A stretch of 64,000 bases of DNA from an uncultured Pelagibacteraceae bacterium (GTDB lineage Bacteria > Pseudomonadota > Alphaproteobacteria > Pelagibacterales > Pelagibacteraceae). Each line of letters begins with the position of its first letter. Position 1 is the stretch's first letter. The notes below the pieces were generated by a model. It was given only the letters and a program-made list of their open reading frames with translations. It made no database searches and had not been told where the DNA came from. The stretch is from contig CACBQD010000002.1 of NCBI GenBank assembly GCA_902541285.1, positions 1 to 64,000 on the forward strand. The letters run 5' to 3'. The translations under genes were made by a program, and so were the position numbers. Below are positions 8,210-16,197 of the stretch, piece by piece.

Positions 8210-9534
8210 TGATTGGATACGAGTCTAGGTTTCCTAGCAGCTCTAAATCCATTTTCAAAGTCGTTTTTAATATCATCTATATCTTCAATACCTACAGATA
8301 ATCTGATCATATCGTGTGATAAACCCGCAAATTTTAATGTAGCTTCATCCATTTGAGAATGTGTAGCTGATGCAGGATGAATTACCAATGTACGTGTATC
8401 CCCCACATTTGCTAAATGAGAAGCAAGTTTAACATTGTTAATAAATGCTTCACCCGCAGCTTTTCCACCCTTAATTCCAAATGCTATCATTGATCCTTTA
8501 CCGTTTGGTAATAATTTGCTTGCTAAATCATGATCAGGATGATCTGGTACACTCGGGTGTGAAACCCAAGCAACACTTTCGTGACCCAATAAATACTCGA
8601 CCATTTTTTCAGCATTCTCACAATGCTTTTTCATTCTAACAGAAAGTGTCTCAATACCTTGTAACACATTCCAAGCATTTTGAGGGCTTAGACAAGGACC
8701 AAAATCTCTCATACCTTCTGCTCTTGCTTTCATTGTAAATGCAGTTGGTCCAAATTCTTCAGCAAAAGATAATCCATGATAACCTTCATAAGGTTGAGTC
8801 ATTGTTGGAAATTTATCATTTTGCATCCAGTCAAACTTACCACCTTCAACAATTATACCAGCCATAGAAGATCCATGACCTGCCATCCATTTAGTAAGTG
8901 AATGAACTACAATATCAGCACCGTGCTCTATAGGTTTACATAAATAAGGTGTTTGATAAGTTGCATCTACCATTAAAGGAATACCAGCGTCGTGAGCTAT
9001 TTTAGCAATCTCAGGCATATTCATTATTTCATTACCTGGATTACCTACAAGTTCTCCAAAAATACCTTTTGTATTTTTTTGAATTGCTTTTTTAAATCCT
9101 TCTGTGTCTCTTGGTTTTACAAATGTTGTTTTAATACCAAATTTTGGAAGTGTTAATCTAAATAGATTTACAGTTCCACCATAAAGCTGTGATGATACAA
9201 CCAAATGATCTCCTGCCTCACATAGCGTCATTACTGCAAGAAATATTGCACTCATGCCAGAAGAAGTAGCAAGTGCAGCTGTACCACCTTCTAATGAAGC
9301 AACTCTTTCTTCTAAAACTGCAACTGTTGGATTTGATATCCTACTATAAATATGTCCACCTCTTTCTAAATTAAATAATGCTGCTGCATGATCTACATCA
9401 TCAAATAGATATGAAGTCGTTTGGTATATGGGTACTTGTCTTGAACCAGCATTTTTATGAGGTTGATATCCAGCATGTAAACTTAGGGTATCGAATTTAT
9501 ATGTTTTAGGATCCATTCCTTTTTTATCTGACAT
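8206..9534 (-). CDS. metY: O-acetylhomoserine sulfhydrylase (PLP-dependent, MetY type)
   Basis: Cys/Met-metabolism PLP enzyme expected to make homocysteine from O-acetylhomoserine and sulfide. The 442-aa protein begins with FDTLSLHAGYQP and VPIYQTTSYLFDD, has YSRISNPTVAVLEERVASLEGG, and the Schiff-base lysine in VVHSLTKWMAGHGSSMAG. Length (about 430-440 aa) fits MetY rather than the shorter MetB/MetZ. A good Shine-Dalgarno AGGAG lies 7 bp before the ATG, uncommon in this genome. The leader is short and I see no SAM-II or SAM-V aptamer in it. Divergent from rplM; overlaps the hydrolase by 4 bp. Confidence 0.9.
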   Translation of the reverse strand: MSDKKGMDPKTYKFDTLSLHAGYQPHKNAGSRQVPIYQTTSYLFDDVDHAAALFNLERGGHIYSRISNPTVAVLEERVASLEGGTAALATSSGMSAIFLAVMTLCEAGDHLVVSSQLYGGTVNLFRLTLPKFGIKTTFVKPRDTEGFKKAIQKNTKGIFGELVGNPGNEIMNMPEIAKIAHDAGIPLMVDATYQTPYLCKPIEHGADIVVHSLTKWMAGHGSSMAGIIVEGGKFDWMQNDKFPTMTQPYEGYHGLSFAEEFGPTAFTMKARAEGMRDFGPCLSPQNAWNVLQGIETLSVRMKKHCENAEKMVEYLLGHESVAWVSHPSVPDHPDHDLASKLLPNGKGSMIAFGIKGGKAAGEAFINNVKLASHLANVGDTRTLVIHPASATHSQMDEATLKFAGLSHDMIRLSVGIEDIDDIKNDFENGFRAARKPRLVSNQ

Positions 9535-9651
9535 TTAGTTGCTCCTGTTTAAATTTTTAAGATTTTATTATAAACTAATATTATTGCTAATTAATAGCTA
9601 ATTAATTAGTTAAAACTATCAAAAATGACTTAAGTTATAACTGTATATAGT

Positions 9652-9680
9652 TTGACAATATATCGATTTATAAGTATTAA
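9652..9680 (+). promoter_or_regulatory. Sigma-70 promoter of rplM-rpsI (near-leaderless)
   Basis: TTGACA at 9652-9657, 17-bp spacer, TATTAA at 9675-9680. With a start 7-8 bases downstream, the mRNA would begin at about 9687-9688, only 3-4 bases before the rplM ATG at 9691. The perfect -35 box and ideal spacing make this the best promoter in the window. It overlaps a TTG that would otherwise extend rplM upstream. Confidence 0.7.
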
Positions 9681-9690
9681 TCCCGCAATT

Positions 9691-10149
9691 ATGACTAAAT
9701 TTCTTAAAAAAGAGGACCTAAATAGTAAATGGTTTGAAATTGACGCAACTGGAGCTGTGGTAGGAAGACTAGCAACCGTTGTATCAAAAATTCTTAGAGG
9801 AAAAAATAAAGCAACTTTTACTCCTCATATGGATAGCGGAGATTTTGTTGTTGTAAAAAACGTAGATCAATTAAAATTTACAGGAAACAAGTTTTCAAAT
9901 AAAAAATATTATAGACATACAGGTCATCCTGGAGGAATTAAAGAAACAACACCTGAAATATTACAATCTTCAAAACCAGGTGAAGTTTTAAAGATGGCTG
10001 TAAAAAGAATGTTACCTGGTGGTCCTTTAGCTAAAAAACAATTGACTAAACTTAAGGTTTATTCAGGATCAGATCACCCTCACTCAGCACAAAACCCTGA
10101 AGTAATAGAGATTGGAAAACTTAATTCAAAAAATATAGTAAGAAATTAA
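9691..10149 (+). CDS. rplM: 50S ribosomal protein uL13
   Basis: Early assembly protein of the large ribosomal subunit. The 152-aa product starts MTKFLKKEDLNSKWFEIDA and has GAVVGRLATVVSKILRGKNKATFTPHMDSGDFVVV, YYRHTGHPGG and AVKRMLPGGPLAKKQLTKLKVY, all typical. An in-frame TTG at 9652 would add 13 residues, but that TTG is the first half of the -35 box, so the ATG at 9691 is chosen. rpsI follows after 1 bp, as in nearly all bacteria. Confidence 0.96.
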   Translation: MTKFLKKEDLNSKWFEIDATGAVVGRLATVVSKILRGKNKATFTPHMDSGDFVVVKNVDQLKFTGNKFSNKKYYRHTGHPGGIKETTPEILQSSKPGEVLKMAVKRMLPGGPLAKKQLTKLKVYSGSDHPHSAQNPEVIEIGKLNSKNIVRN

Positions 10150-10150
10150 A

Positions 10151-10582
10151 ATGGAAACAAATCAATCAACATCCTCAAAACTAAAATTAGATTTTAAAGA
10201 TGCGAAATATGCAACAGGTAGAAGAAAGACATCAATTGCAAAAGTTTGGTTAAAAAAAGGAACTGGTAAAATTTACGTTAATGGTAAAAATCTAGATGAT
10301 TATTTCACAAGAGCTACTCATAAAATGCAAATACTAAGACCTTTTGAAATTATCAATCAATCTACAGAATACGATGTTAGATCCCAAGTTGTTGGAGGCG
10401 GACAGACAGGTCAAGCAGGAGCATTAGTACATGGTATATCAAGAGCACTATTACAATTTGATGAAAATCTAAAACCAACACTTAGAAAAGAAAAACTTAC
10501 CACGAGAGATTCTAGATCAGTTGAGAGAAAAAAACCTGGTCGTGCAAAAGCTAGAAGAAGTTATCAATTCTCTAAAAGATAA
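10151..10582 (+). CDS. rpsI: 30S ribosomal protein uS9
   Basis: Small-subunit protein whose C-terminal tail contacts the P-site tRNA. The 143-aa protein contains YATGRRKTSIAKVWLKKGTG, VNGKNLDDYF, VVGGGQTGQAGALVHGISRAL and the conserved tail LTRDSR-type segment (TTRDSRSVERKKPGRAKARR) ending FSKR. It lies 1 bp after rplM and shares the rplM promoter. Length is normal. Confidence 0.97.
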   Translation: METNQSTSSKLKLDFKDAKYATGRRKTSIAKVWLKKGTGKIYVNGKNLDDYFTRATHKMQILRPFEIINQSTEYDVRSQVVGGGQTGQAGALVHGISRALLQFDENLKPTLRKEKLTTRDSRSVERKKPGRAKARRSYQFSKR

Positions 10583-10615
10583 TATCAATTTATTAAACAA
10601 CTGTTATATTACAAT

Positions 10616-11638
10616 ATGTTTAAGATTAATGCATTAGTTGCTGGAGCTACTGGATACATAGGTATTCAATTGGTCAAATTATTAACTAAACATAAAAGAG
10701 TTAAAATTAAATATCTTTGTGGTGATACCTCTGTAGGTAAGAAAATTAGTTCTTATGATAAATACTTCAATAAATATAAACTACCAAATATTGTTAAATT
10801 TAATAAAGAGTTATTAAAAAATGTTGATGTTATATTTACTGCGTTACCTAATGGAGAGGCTCAAAAAATTTCAAAAAATTTACATAATAAAAATATCTTA
10901 ATTGATTTAGCGGCAGATTTTAGACTTAAATCTGCCAGTGATTATTTGAAATGGTATAAAATCAAACACAATGCTCCCAAATTAATCAAAAAAAGTATTT
11001 ATTCTTTACCTGAGTTAAATAATAAAAATATTAAAAAATATAAAATAATTTCTTGCCCAGGATGTTATCCAACATCAATTTTATTGCCCCTAGTACCGTT
11101 AATTAATAAAAATATCGTTAAATCAAACAATATCATAATTGATTCTAAATCTGGTTATTCAGGTGCAGGCAGAAATATTCATAAAAAATATAACAACAAA
11201 TTTTTAAATGAGACATTGAGTGCTTATGGTTTAGCGTTTCACAGACACAATTCAGAAATTGATCAGGAACTAAAAATACAAACTGGCAAAAAGGTAAAAT
11301 TTCAATTTACACCTCATCTTTCACCAATGTTTAGAGGAATATTAACTACTATGTATTTAGATCTTAAAAGAAATGATTCTCTTGAAAAAATTTATTCTTT
11401 TCTAAAAAAATATTACAAAAATAATAAATTTATTAAAATTTTGAAACCAAATACATTTTTAGGAACTAATGAAGTAATAAACACAAATAACTGTCATATT
11501 TCTGTGTGTGAGAGCAAATATAAGAATAAAATTATTATATTGTCAGCAATAGATAATTTGATTAAGGGTGGTAGTGGACAAGCTGTTCAAAATATGAATA
11601 TTTTATTTGGATATAAGTCTGATGAAGGATTAAATTGA
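10616..11638 (+). CDS. argC: N-acetyl-gamma-glutamyl-phosphate reductase
   Basis: Third enzyme of arginine synthesis, reducing N-acetylglutamyl phosphate to the semialdehyde with NADPH. The 340-aa protein has the N-terminal nucleotide motif VAGATGYIGIQLVKLL, the catalytic cysteine in ISCPGCYPTSILLPL near residue 147, SGYSGAGR, the His in AFHRHNSEI and a C-terminal DNLIKGGSGQAVQNMN. Full length. argC after rpsI is a common alphaproteobacterial order. Its TGA shares one base with the ATG of the next small lipoprotein gene (TGATG). Confidence 0.95.
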   Translation: MFKINALVAGATGYIGIQLVKLLTKHKRVKIKYLCGDTSVGKKISSYDKYFNKYKLPNIVKFNKELLKNVDVIFTALPNGEAQKISKNLHNKNILIDLAADFRLKSASDYLKWYKIKHNAPKLIKKSIYSLPELNNKNIKKYKIISCPGCYPTSILLPLVPLINKNIVKSNNIIIDSKSGYSGAGRNIHKKYNNKFLNETLSAYGLAFHRHNSEIDQELKIQTGKKVKFQFTPHLSPMFRGILTTMYLDLKRNDSLEKIYSFLKKYYKNNKFIKILKPNTFLGTNEVINTNNCHISVCESKYKNKIIILSAIDNLIKGGSGQAVQNMNILFGYKSDEGLN

Positions 11639-11841
11639 TGAGAATACTGATAATTTTATTATTTGTTATATTTTTAAATAATTGCTCTAATCAAAACTTT
11701 GGTTCTTTTTTAAAGAAAAAAAATGGTGATATAGTTCAAAAGCCAAATTTAGACATTGATAAAAATATTTCTTTCGAGGATTTTAAAAATAAAATTATTA
11801 ATTATGGAAAAAATAGTAGTTTTCCAAGTTTAGATGATTGA
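11638..11841 (+). CDS. Small predicted lipoprotein
   Basis: A 67-aa protein with a hydrophobic N-terminus and a lipobox-like FLNNCS, so probably lipidated at Cys near residue 16. The rest is hydrophilic (KKKNGDIVQKPNLDIDKNISFEDFKNKI) with no recognised domain. An ATG at 11638 is preferred to the in-frame TTG at 11635. It is tightly packed between argC (1-bp overlap) and hom, which supports it as a real gene. Function unknown; tiny lipoproteins between biosynthetic genes recur in SAR11-like genomes. Confidence 0.6.
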   Translation: MRILIILLFVIFLNNCSNQNFGSFLKKKNGDIVQKPNLDIDKNISFEDFKNKIINYGKNSSFPSLDD

Positions 11842-11842
11842 T

Positions 11843-13132
11843 ATGACTAAAAAGCTTAATATAGCAATTGTTGGATTAGGGCAGATTGGTAATTATCTCT
11901 ATAATGAATTAAATACAAAAAAAAAAGATATTTTAAAAAAAACTGGAAAAATTATCTCTGTTTCTGCAATTTCAGCTAAAAATATTAATAAAAAAAGAAA
12001 ATTTAGAATTAATAAGAAAATATTTTATAAAGATCCCTTTAAAATTTTTAAAAATAATAAAATTGATATTTTAATTGAAGCCATTGGTCAATCTGATGGT
12101 ATATCAAAAAAAATTGTAGAATTTGCACTTAAAAATAAAATTCATGTTGTAACTCCTAATAAGGCATTAATTTCTAAACACGGTAATAACCTTTCTAAAC
12201 TTGCTGAAAAAAATAAAGTTAATTTAGAATTTGAAGCGTCAGTAGGTGGTGGAATTCCTGTATTAAGAACTATTAAGGAAGGGCTAGCAACTAATAAAAT
12301 AAGTAAAGTATATGGAATATTAAATGGTACTTGTAATTATATATTATCTGAAATGGAAGAAACTAAGTCTGGCTTTTCAACTGTATTAAAAAAAGCTCAA
12401 TTATTAGGTTATGCTGAACCAGGTAATCCAAAATTAGATTTAAATGGTTACGATGCTTTAGCTAAAGTTAAAATCCTTTCTGCTTTAGCATTTAATAATA
12501 AAGTTTCAAATTCAAAATGTTTAATGGAGGGCATTGAAAATATAGAATACAAGGATTTAGAAATTGCAAATCAATTAAATTATAAAATTAAACTATTGGG
12601 AATAACAGAAATTGTTAATAATAAATTATTTGAAAGAGTTCATCCGTGTTTAATTAAAAAAAATACCTACATTGCAAATGTTAATGGTGTTATGAATGCT
12701 GTTATAATTGAAGGTAATCCAGTAGGGGAGAGTGTTTTGCAAGGAGAAGGTGCTGGACCTGGTCCAACATCATCTGCTTTAATGTCTGATCTTTTGTCAA
12801 TTTTACGCGGAAATATCAAATACCCTTTTGGGATCTCGGACAATAAAAGAAAATCTCCTTCAATTTATAATACGGATAATTATTCCAATGCTTTGTACAT
12901 TAGGCTTGAAGTTAAGGATAAACCTGGTGTTCTATCTGAAATCACTAAAAAATTTGCAAAACATAAAATTTCTGTACAAAGACTAATACAAATACCAAAT
13001 AATAAAAATAAAACCGCTTCTATTGTAATTATAACTCACAAATCTTTAGAAAAGGATTATCAGAAATGTATTAAATCTTTTAAATCAAACAAAAATATTA
13101 TTAAGAACCCTATATTATTAAGACTTTTTTAA
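11843..13132 (+). CDS. hom: Homoserine dehydrogenase with ACT domain
   Basis: Reduces aspartate semialdehyde to homoserine on the route to threonine and methionine. N-terminal Rossmann motif IAIVGLGQIGNYLYNEL, then EASVGGGIPVLRTIKEGL, GILNGTCNYILSEME and GYAEPGNPKLDLNGYDALAK (catalytic region), and PVGESVLQGEGAGPGPTSSA. The last 80 residues (ALYIRLEVKDKPGVLSEITKKFAKHKISV) form an ACT domain, suggesting threonine feedback. An ATG at 11834 would overlap the previous gene by 8 bp; the ATG at 11843, one base after that stop, fits the usual N-terminus. In many alphaproteobacteria glpX follows hom; here 5.4 kb of other genes separate them and glpX is inverted. Confidence 0.95.
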   Translation: MTKKLNIAIVGLGQIGNYLYNELNTKKKDILKKTGKIISVSAISAKNINKKRKFRINKKIFYKDPFKIFKNNKIDILIEAIGQSDGISKKIVEFALKNKIHVVTPNKALISKHGNNLSKLAEKNKVNLEFEASVGGGIPVLRTIKEGLATNKISKVYGILNGTCNYILSEMEETKSGFSTVLKKAQLLGYAEPGNPKLDLNGYDALAKVKILSALAFNNKVSNSKCLMEGIENIEYKDLEIANQLNYKIKLLGITEIVNNKLFERVHPCLIKKNTYIANVNGVMNAVIIEGNPVGESVLQGEGAGPGPTSSALMSDLLSILRGNIKYPFGISDNKRKSPSIYNTDNYSNALYIRLEVKDKPGVLSEITKKFAKHKISVQRLIQIPNNKNKTASIVIITHKSLEKDYQKCIKSFKSNKNIIKNPILLRLF

Positions 13133-14032
13133 ATGGAACTTTATTTAAAGCTCTTTGAAGTTCTATTCCCTGTATTTTTTATTGTTGGAATTGGTTTTTT
13201 ATTAGGAAAAAAAAATCCAAATTTTGATACTTCTTTTATAACATCTTATGCTGGGAATTTTGGAACTCCAGCTTTAGTAATTTTTTCTCTTACTTCTACA
13301 GGCGTTACATTTGATATATTTGCAGAATATTTTATCTACGCATTAATATTACTCTCATCATTTGCTTTAATTGGTCTTGTTTTTTTAATTCTTATGAAAA
13401 AAGATTATATTAGAGAATTACCTACTTTTTTTTTACCTAATACAGGTAATATGGGAATACCAATATGTCTTTTTGCTTATGGTAAATTGGGAATGGGTGT
13501 AGCTGCAGCTATATCATCTTTGGTAATACTCTTACATTTTACTGCTAATATATTTCTTGCAAAAAGAAAATTTGATTTTTCAATAATCGCAAAAAGTCCT
13601 TCCTTTTATACAATTATTTTGACCGTTATCTTTTTATATTACGGCAAAGAGATGCCAGTTTTTGTGATTAATACAACAATGCTTTTATCTTATGCAATGA
13701 TTGTAATGATTTTAATGTCTTTAGGTATTGCCTTAACCCAGATGAAAGTATTTTCATTGAGAGACTCGATCATAACTTCTATAGGTAGAGTAATTCTTGG
13801 TCCAATTGTAGGTTTTTTTATTATAAAATTTTTTAATTTATCTGGTTTTGCAGCCGGAGTTTTACTAATTCAATCTTCTATGCCTAGTGCAATACTCTGT
13901 TATTTGGTTGCTTCAATGTATTCACCAAAAAAAAATGTAGATAATATTTCCAGTACTATTGTTGTTTCTACTTTAATGTCATTGGTTACAGTGCCAATTA
14001 CAGTATTTATCGCCCTTAAATATTTTGCTTAA
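13133..14032 (+). CDS. AEC family transporter
   Basis: A 299-aa integral membrane protein with about ten helices, of the auxin efflux carrier (AEC) family. Signs are the N-terminal LFPVFFIVGIGFLLGKK, TPALVIFSLTSTG, and the PNTGNMGIPICLFAYG repeat, with FAAGVLLIQSSMPSAILCYLVASMY in the second half. Substrates of bacterial AEC proteins are often small dicarboxylates, but none can be assigned here. The ATG follows the hom TAA directly and the DMT gene follows with no gap, so it is cotranscribed with both. Confidence 0.88.
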   Translation: MELYLKLFEVLFPVFFIVGIGFLLGKKNPNFDTSFITSYAGNFGTPALVIFSLTSTGVTFDIFAEYFIYALILLSSFALIGLVFLILMKKDYIRELPTFFLPNTGNMGIPICLFAYGKLGMGVAAAISSLVILLHFTANIFLAKRKFDFSIIAKSPSFYTIILTVIFLYYGKEMPVFVINTTMLLSYAMIVMILMSLGIALTQMKVFSLRDSIITSIGRVILGPIVGFFIIKFFNLSGFAAGVLLIQSSMPSAILCYLVASMYSPKKNVDNISSTIVVSTLMSLVTVPITVFIALKYFA

Positions 14033-14881
14033 ATGAAAGCAATATTTTTAAATTTATCCGCATGGATGGTTTTGCCCTTTATGGATGCAATTGCAAAATA
14101 CTTATCTTCAGATTTGTCTTTTTTTCAAATAACTTGGGCTAGATATTTTTTTACAGTTGTATTCACAACTTTTTTTATGTTTTTATTTTTTAGGGAACAA
14201 TTGAAGTTTTCTCAAAATAGCAAATTACAAATAATTAGAGGTTTGTCTTTATTTTTTGCAAATATATGTTTTTTTTACTCCATTTCTGTGATCTCAATGG
14301 CAAAAGCGTTAACATTGGCTTTTGTTGCTCCATTAGTCACAACTGCTCTTTCTCCATTTTTACTTAACGAAAAAGTCGGATATAGACGGTGGACTGCTGT
14401 ATTAGTCGGTTTTTTTGGTATTTTAGTTGTCATAAGACCTGGAATTATAGAGATTAATCTTGCTAGTATAGCAGCTGTTGGAACAGGCTGTTTTTACGGC
14501 TTTTATCTAATAATAACTCGAAAATTACATTCAACAGATAGTCCTTTACTCACATTGCTGATTACGGGCGTAGTAGGGGCCGTTATCGCATCTTTTTTTG
14601 TTCCTATTGTTTGGATTAATCCTACTCCAATTCAATGGTCTTGGATGGCTCTGATGGGTATATTTGCTTGTTTAGGCCATATATTAATCATTTTATCTCT
14701 TCGTTACGCTGATGCTTCAAAATTAGCACCATTTGGTTATTTCGAGATAATTACTAACCTTATTTTAGGGTATTATGTGTTTTCAGATTTTCCTGATAAA
14801 TATACTTTTATTGGACTTTTCATAATCGTTTCATCTGGTTTATATGTTTTTAAAAGAGAATATTATCATAAATATAAGTAA
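14033..14881 (+). CDS. DMT superfamily (EamA) transporter
   Basis: A 282-aa membrane protein with ten predicted helices in two EamA repeats. The first repeat starts NLSAWMVLPFMDAIAKYLSSDLSFFQITWARYFF and contains FYSISVISMAKALTLAFVAPLVTTALSPFLLNEKVG; the second contains FYGFYLIITRKL and LRYADASKLAPFGYFEII. Such proteins export or import small metabolites; the substrate is unknown. It starts at the base after the AEC stop and ends the argC-hom run. Downstream is a long gene-free stretch. Confidence 0.88.
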   Translation: MKAIFLNLSAWMVLPFMDAIAKYLSSDLSFFQITWARYFFTVVFTTFFMFLFFREQLKFSQNSKLQIIRGLSLFFANICFFYSISVISMAKALTLAFVAPLVTTALSPFLLNEKVGYRRWTAVLVGFFGILVVIRPGIIEINLASIAAVGTGCFYGFYLIITRKLHSTDSPLLTLLITGVVGAVIASFFVPIVWINPTPIQWSWMALMGIFACLGHILIILSLRYADASKLAPFGYFEIITNLILGYYVFSDFPDKYTFIGLFIIVSSGLYVFKREYYHKYK

Positions 14882-15413
14882 AATTATATGTACTATATAT
14901 TAATATAATACTTTAATTAATGTATGTAAACTATTGTATTTATTACATTTTATATAATATCTAAACTATAGTAATATTAGTATAAAAATACAAAATAATG
15001 GATTAAAAATTATAAATTTATCAATTAGATATCACCTGGTACATAAAAATAATCAATAAATATGCGGTTTCTTGAATTATAAAAATATATAATGAAATTG
15101 GATTATGAGATAGAGGACAATATTCAATAAAATCAACAATTATGATGAAATTTTATAACAAATCTATTGCTAATAAAAACTTAGTTTTATTTAGATATGG
15201 GAATCTCTTAATATTAATTAATATAAATATACTAAAAAATAATAATTTTCTAAATAATTACCGAAGTAATGCAATTTATGAATATAGCGTTTAATGCCCC
15301 AAATATAGGGCTAATTTAGGGATTTCAATTTATAAGCTGCAACCAATAGGGGAATTTAAAATTGTAATACTAAATGTTGTTAAATTAAAAAAAAACGTTG
15401 GTATTGCTAGCTT
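14882..15413. other. Gene-free, extremely AT-rich stretch
   Basis: About 530 bp without a credible gene between the DMT transporter and the MGMT-like gene. It is even richer in A+T than the surrounding coding DNA and holds only ORFs of a dozen codons. A weak GCCC...GGGC hairpin lies near 15296-15311. A 9-nt TAGGGGAAT at 15347-15355 matches tRNA-Glu but is too short to count as an att remnant. Such a gap is unusual in a genome this compact and marks the start of a variable pocket. Confidence 0.5.
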
Positions 15414-15689
15414 TTAGAGCAAAATTCCTTCGGATTTGAGCAGTTTTTTCTTAGTTTTTATACCACCTTTTCCAGAATATCCTCCTAGAGATCCATCAGA
15501 TCTGATTACTCGATGGCAAGGTATTTTAGGCGCATATGGGTTTTTTCCAATAGCATTAGCTACAGCTCTAACAGCTCTAGGCTTTTTAATACCCTTTGCA
15601 ACGTCAGAATAAGTTAAAACACTACCTTTTTTAATTGTTTTTAAGTATTTCCAGACTTTGATTTGAAATTTTGTACCTTTAAGGATCAT
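15414..15689 (-). CDS. Short MGMT-like methylated-DNA alkyltransferase domain protein
   Basis: A 91-aa protein equal to the C-terminal DNA-binding and active-site domain of O6-alkylguanine-DNA alkyltransferase. GTKFQIKVWKYL (recognition helix start), SYSDVAKGIKKPRAVRAV with the Arg finger, and KIPCHRVIRSDGSLGGYSG with the acceptor cysteine in PCHR are all present. The N-terminal domain of full MGMT is lacking, as in short MGMT/ATL-like proteins. The frame stays open to 15731, but that stretch is a long RNA hairpin, so the ATG at 15689 is chosen. The gene starts 7 bp after a U6 tract in the leader and may be controlled by the upstream structured RNA. Confidence 0.75.
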   Translation of the reverse strand: MILKGTKFQIKVWKYLKTIKKGSVLTYSDVAKGIKKPRAVRAVANAIGKNPYAPKIPCHRVIRSDGSLGGYSGKGGIKTKKKLLKSEGILL

Positions 15690-15695
15690 ATAAAG

Positions 15696-15879
15696 AAAAA
15701 ACCCTGTATCTCTGCACCTTTTCAGGTACAAAGATCAGTAGTTTTTTGGCACGTCGTTGTATGCGCTACCGCCATGCCTTCCACCCCGCAATTTTAGCGC
15801 TACTCTGCGTGGTTTTCTGCCCTCTGGGCTTGAATCTCTCGATTTTTCCCCAGATGGTCAGTTAAGAGTTGCCTCTTAA
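15696..15879 (-). ncRNA. Unrecognised GC-rich structured RNA upstream of the MGMT-like gene
   Basis: About 184 nt. Bases 15741-15880 are about 50% G+C, far above the neighbourhood. On the minus strand, 5' to 3': hairpin A (15879-15862), 7 bp closed by a GCAA loop; hairpin B (15854-15823), outer stem UCUGGG/CCCAGA, symmetric internal loop GAAA/CAAG, inner stem AAUC/GAUU with GAGA loop; C (15812-15781), CCAC/GUGG plus GCA/UGC; D (15778-15748), GGCAUG/CGUGCC; E (15735-15708), 12 bp with two G-U pairs and a GAAA loop, then six U's at 15701-15696. Three GNRA loops occur on this strand only, which sets the orientation. It does not match tmRNA, RNase P, SRP or 6S signatures I know. Independent sRNA or cis-regulatory leader. 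Confidence 0.6.
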
Positions 15880-15973
15880 TTCATTAATGAGATTATCATA
15901 GTGCAAATTAGATTAGTATCACTTTATAGTTGATTATTAAGGGTTTTTAACAGCTGTGAATAGCGTTAACAAA

Positions 15974-16180
15974 CTATTTTGGACCAACGAAAATTAGAAT
16001 AAAATAAGATAAATAGAAAATTATTGTTAAAACAGATAAGAAATACACTTCTAATGATTTTCCATTTTTTTTGTAAACCAAATAACTCAGTATAGTTAAA
16101 CCTAAAGATATAATTAAAAAATAGCTTGTAGGAATTTCACCATCTATAGTCATAAACTTTTGTTTTAATTCATTTGACAT
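15974..16180 (-). CDS. Small hypothetical membrane protein
   Basis: A 68-aa protein with two hydrophobic helices (TSYFLIISLGLTILSYLVY near residues 18-36 and VYFLSVLTIIFYLSYFILIFV near residues 45-65) separated by KKNGKS. No family recognised. Divergent from the tyrosine recombinase gene, with the dyad at 16198-16232 between the two starts. Possible accessory or immunity-type small protein of the variable pocket, but there is no direct evidence. Confidence 0.45.
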   Translation of the reverse strand: MSNELKQKFMTIDGEIPTSYFLIISLGLTILSYLVYKKNGKSLEVYFLSVLTIIFYLSYFILIFVGPK

Positions 16181-16197
16181 TTAAAATCACTTGATAT

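Noticed and set aside
9535-9651. SAM-II or SAM-V riboswitch in front of metY
   Set aside because: SAM riboswitches are known upstream of methionine genes in marine alphaproteobacteria, but this leader is AT-only apart from the AGGAG ribosome site. It has no upstream complement to GGAGC and no pseudoknot-forming segments.
9652-9690. rplM starting at TTG 9652
   Set aside because: The TTG lies in a perfect -35 box and the extra residues are absent from uL13 proteins.
15347-15355. TAGGGGAAT as an att remnant of tRNA-Glu (18497-18505)
   Set aside because: Only 9 bp match and flanks disagree on both sides; too short to separate from chance.
15690-15731. N-terminal extension of the MGMT-like protein to 15731
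   Set aside because: The extra residues are encoded by the arms of the 12-bp hairpin E and match no MGMT sequence; the ATG at 15689 gives the conserved start.
15696-15735. Hairpin E plus U6 as a standard intrinsic terminator
   Set aside because: Six bases separate the stem from the U tract, so it is not a canonical terminator; it may still act in regulation.
15741-15880. Structured RNA as tmRNA, RNase P RNA, SRP RNA or group I intron
   Set aside because: A GGAAGGCA string recalls SRP and AAUUGCGGG recalls the group I P element, but the partner strands (SRP GUCAGG arm; Q, R and S elements) are missing. There is no GAGGAAAGUC for RNase P and no tag frame or acceptor arm for tmRNA.
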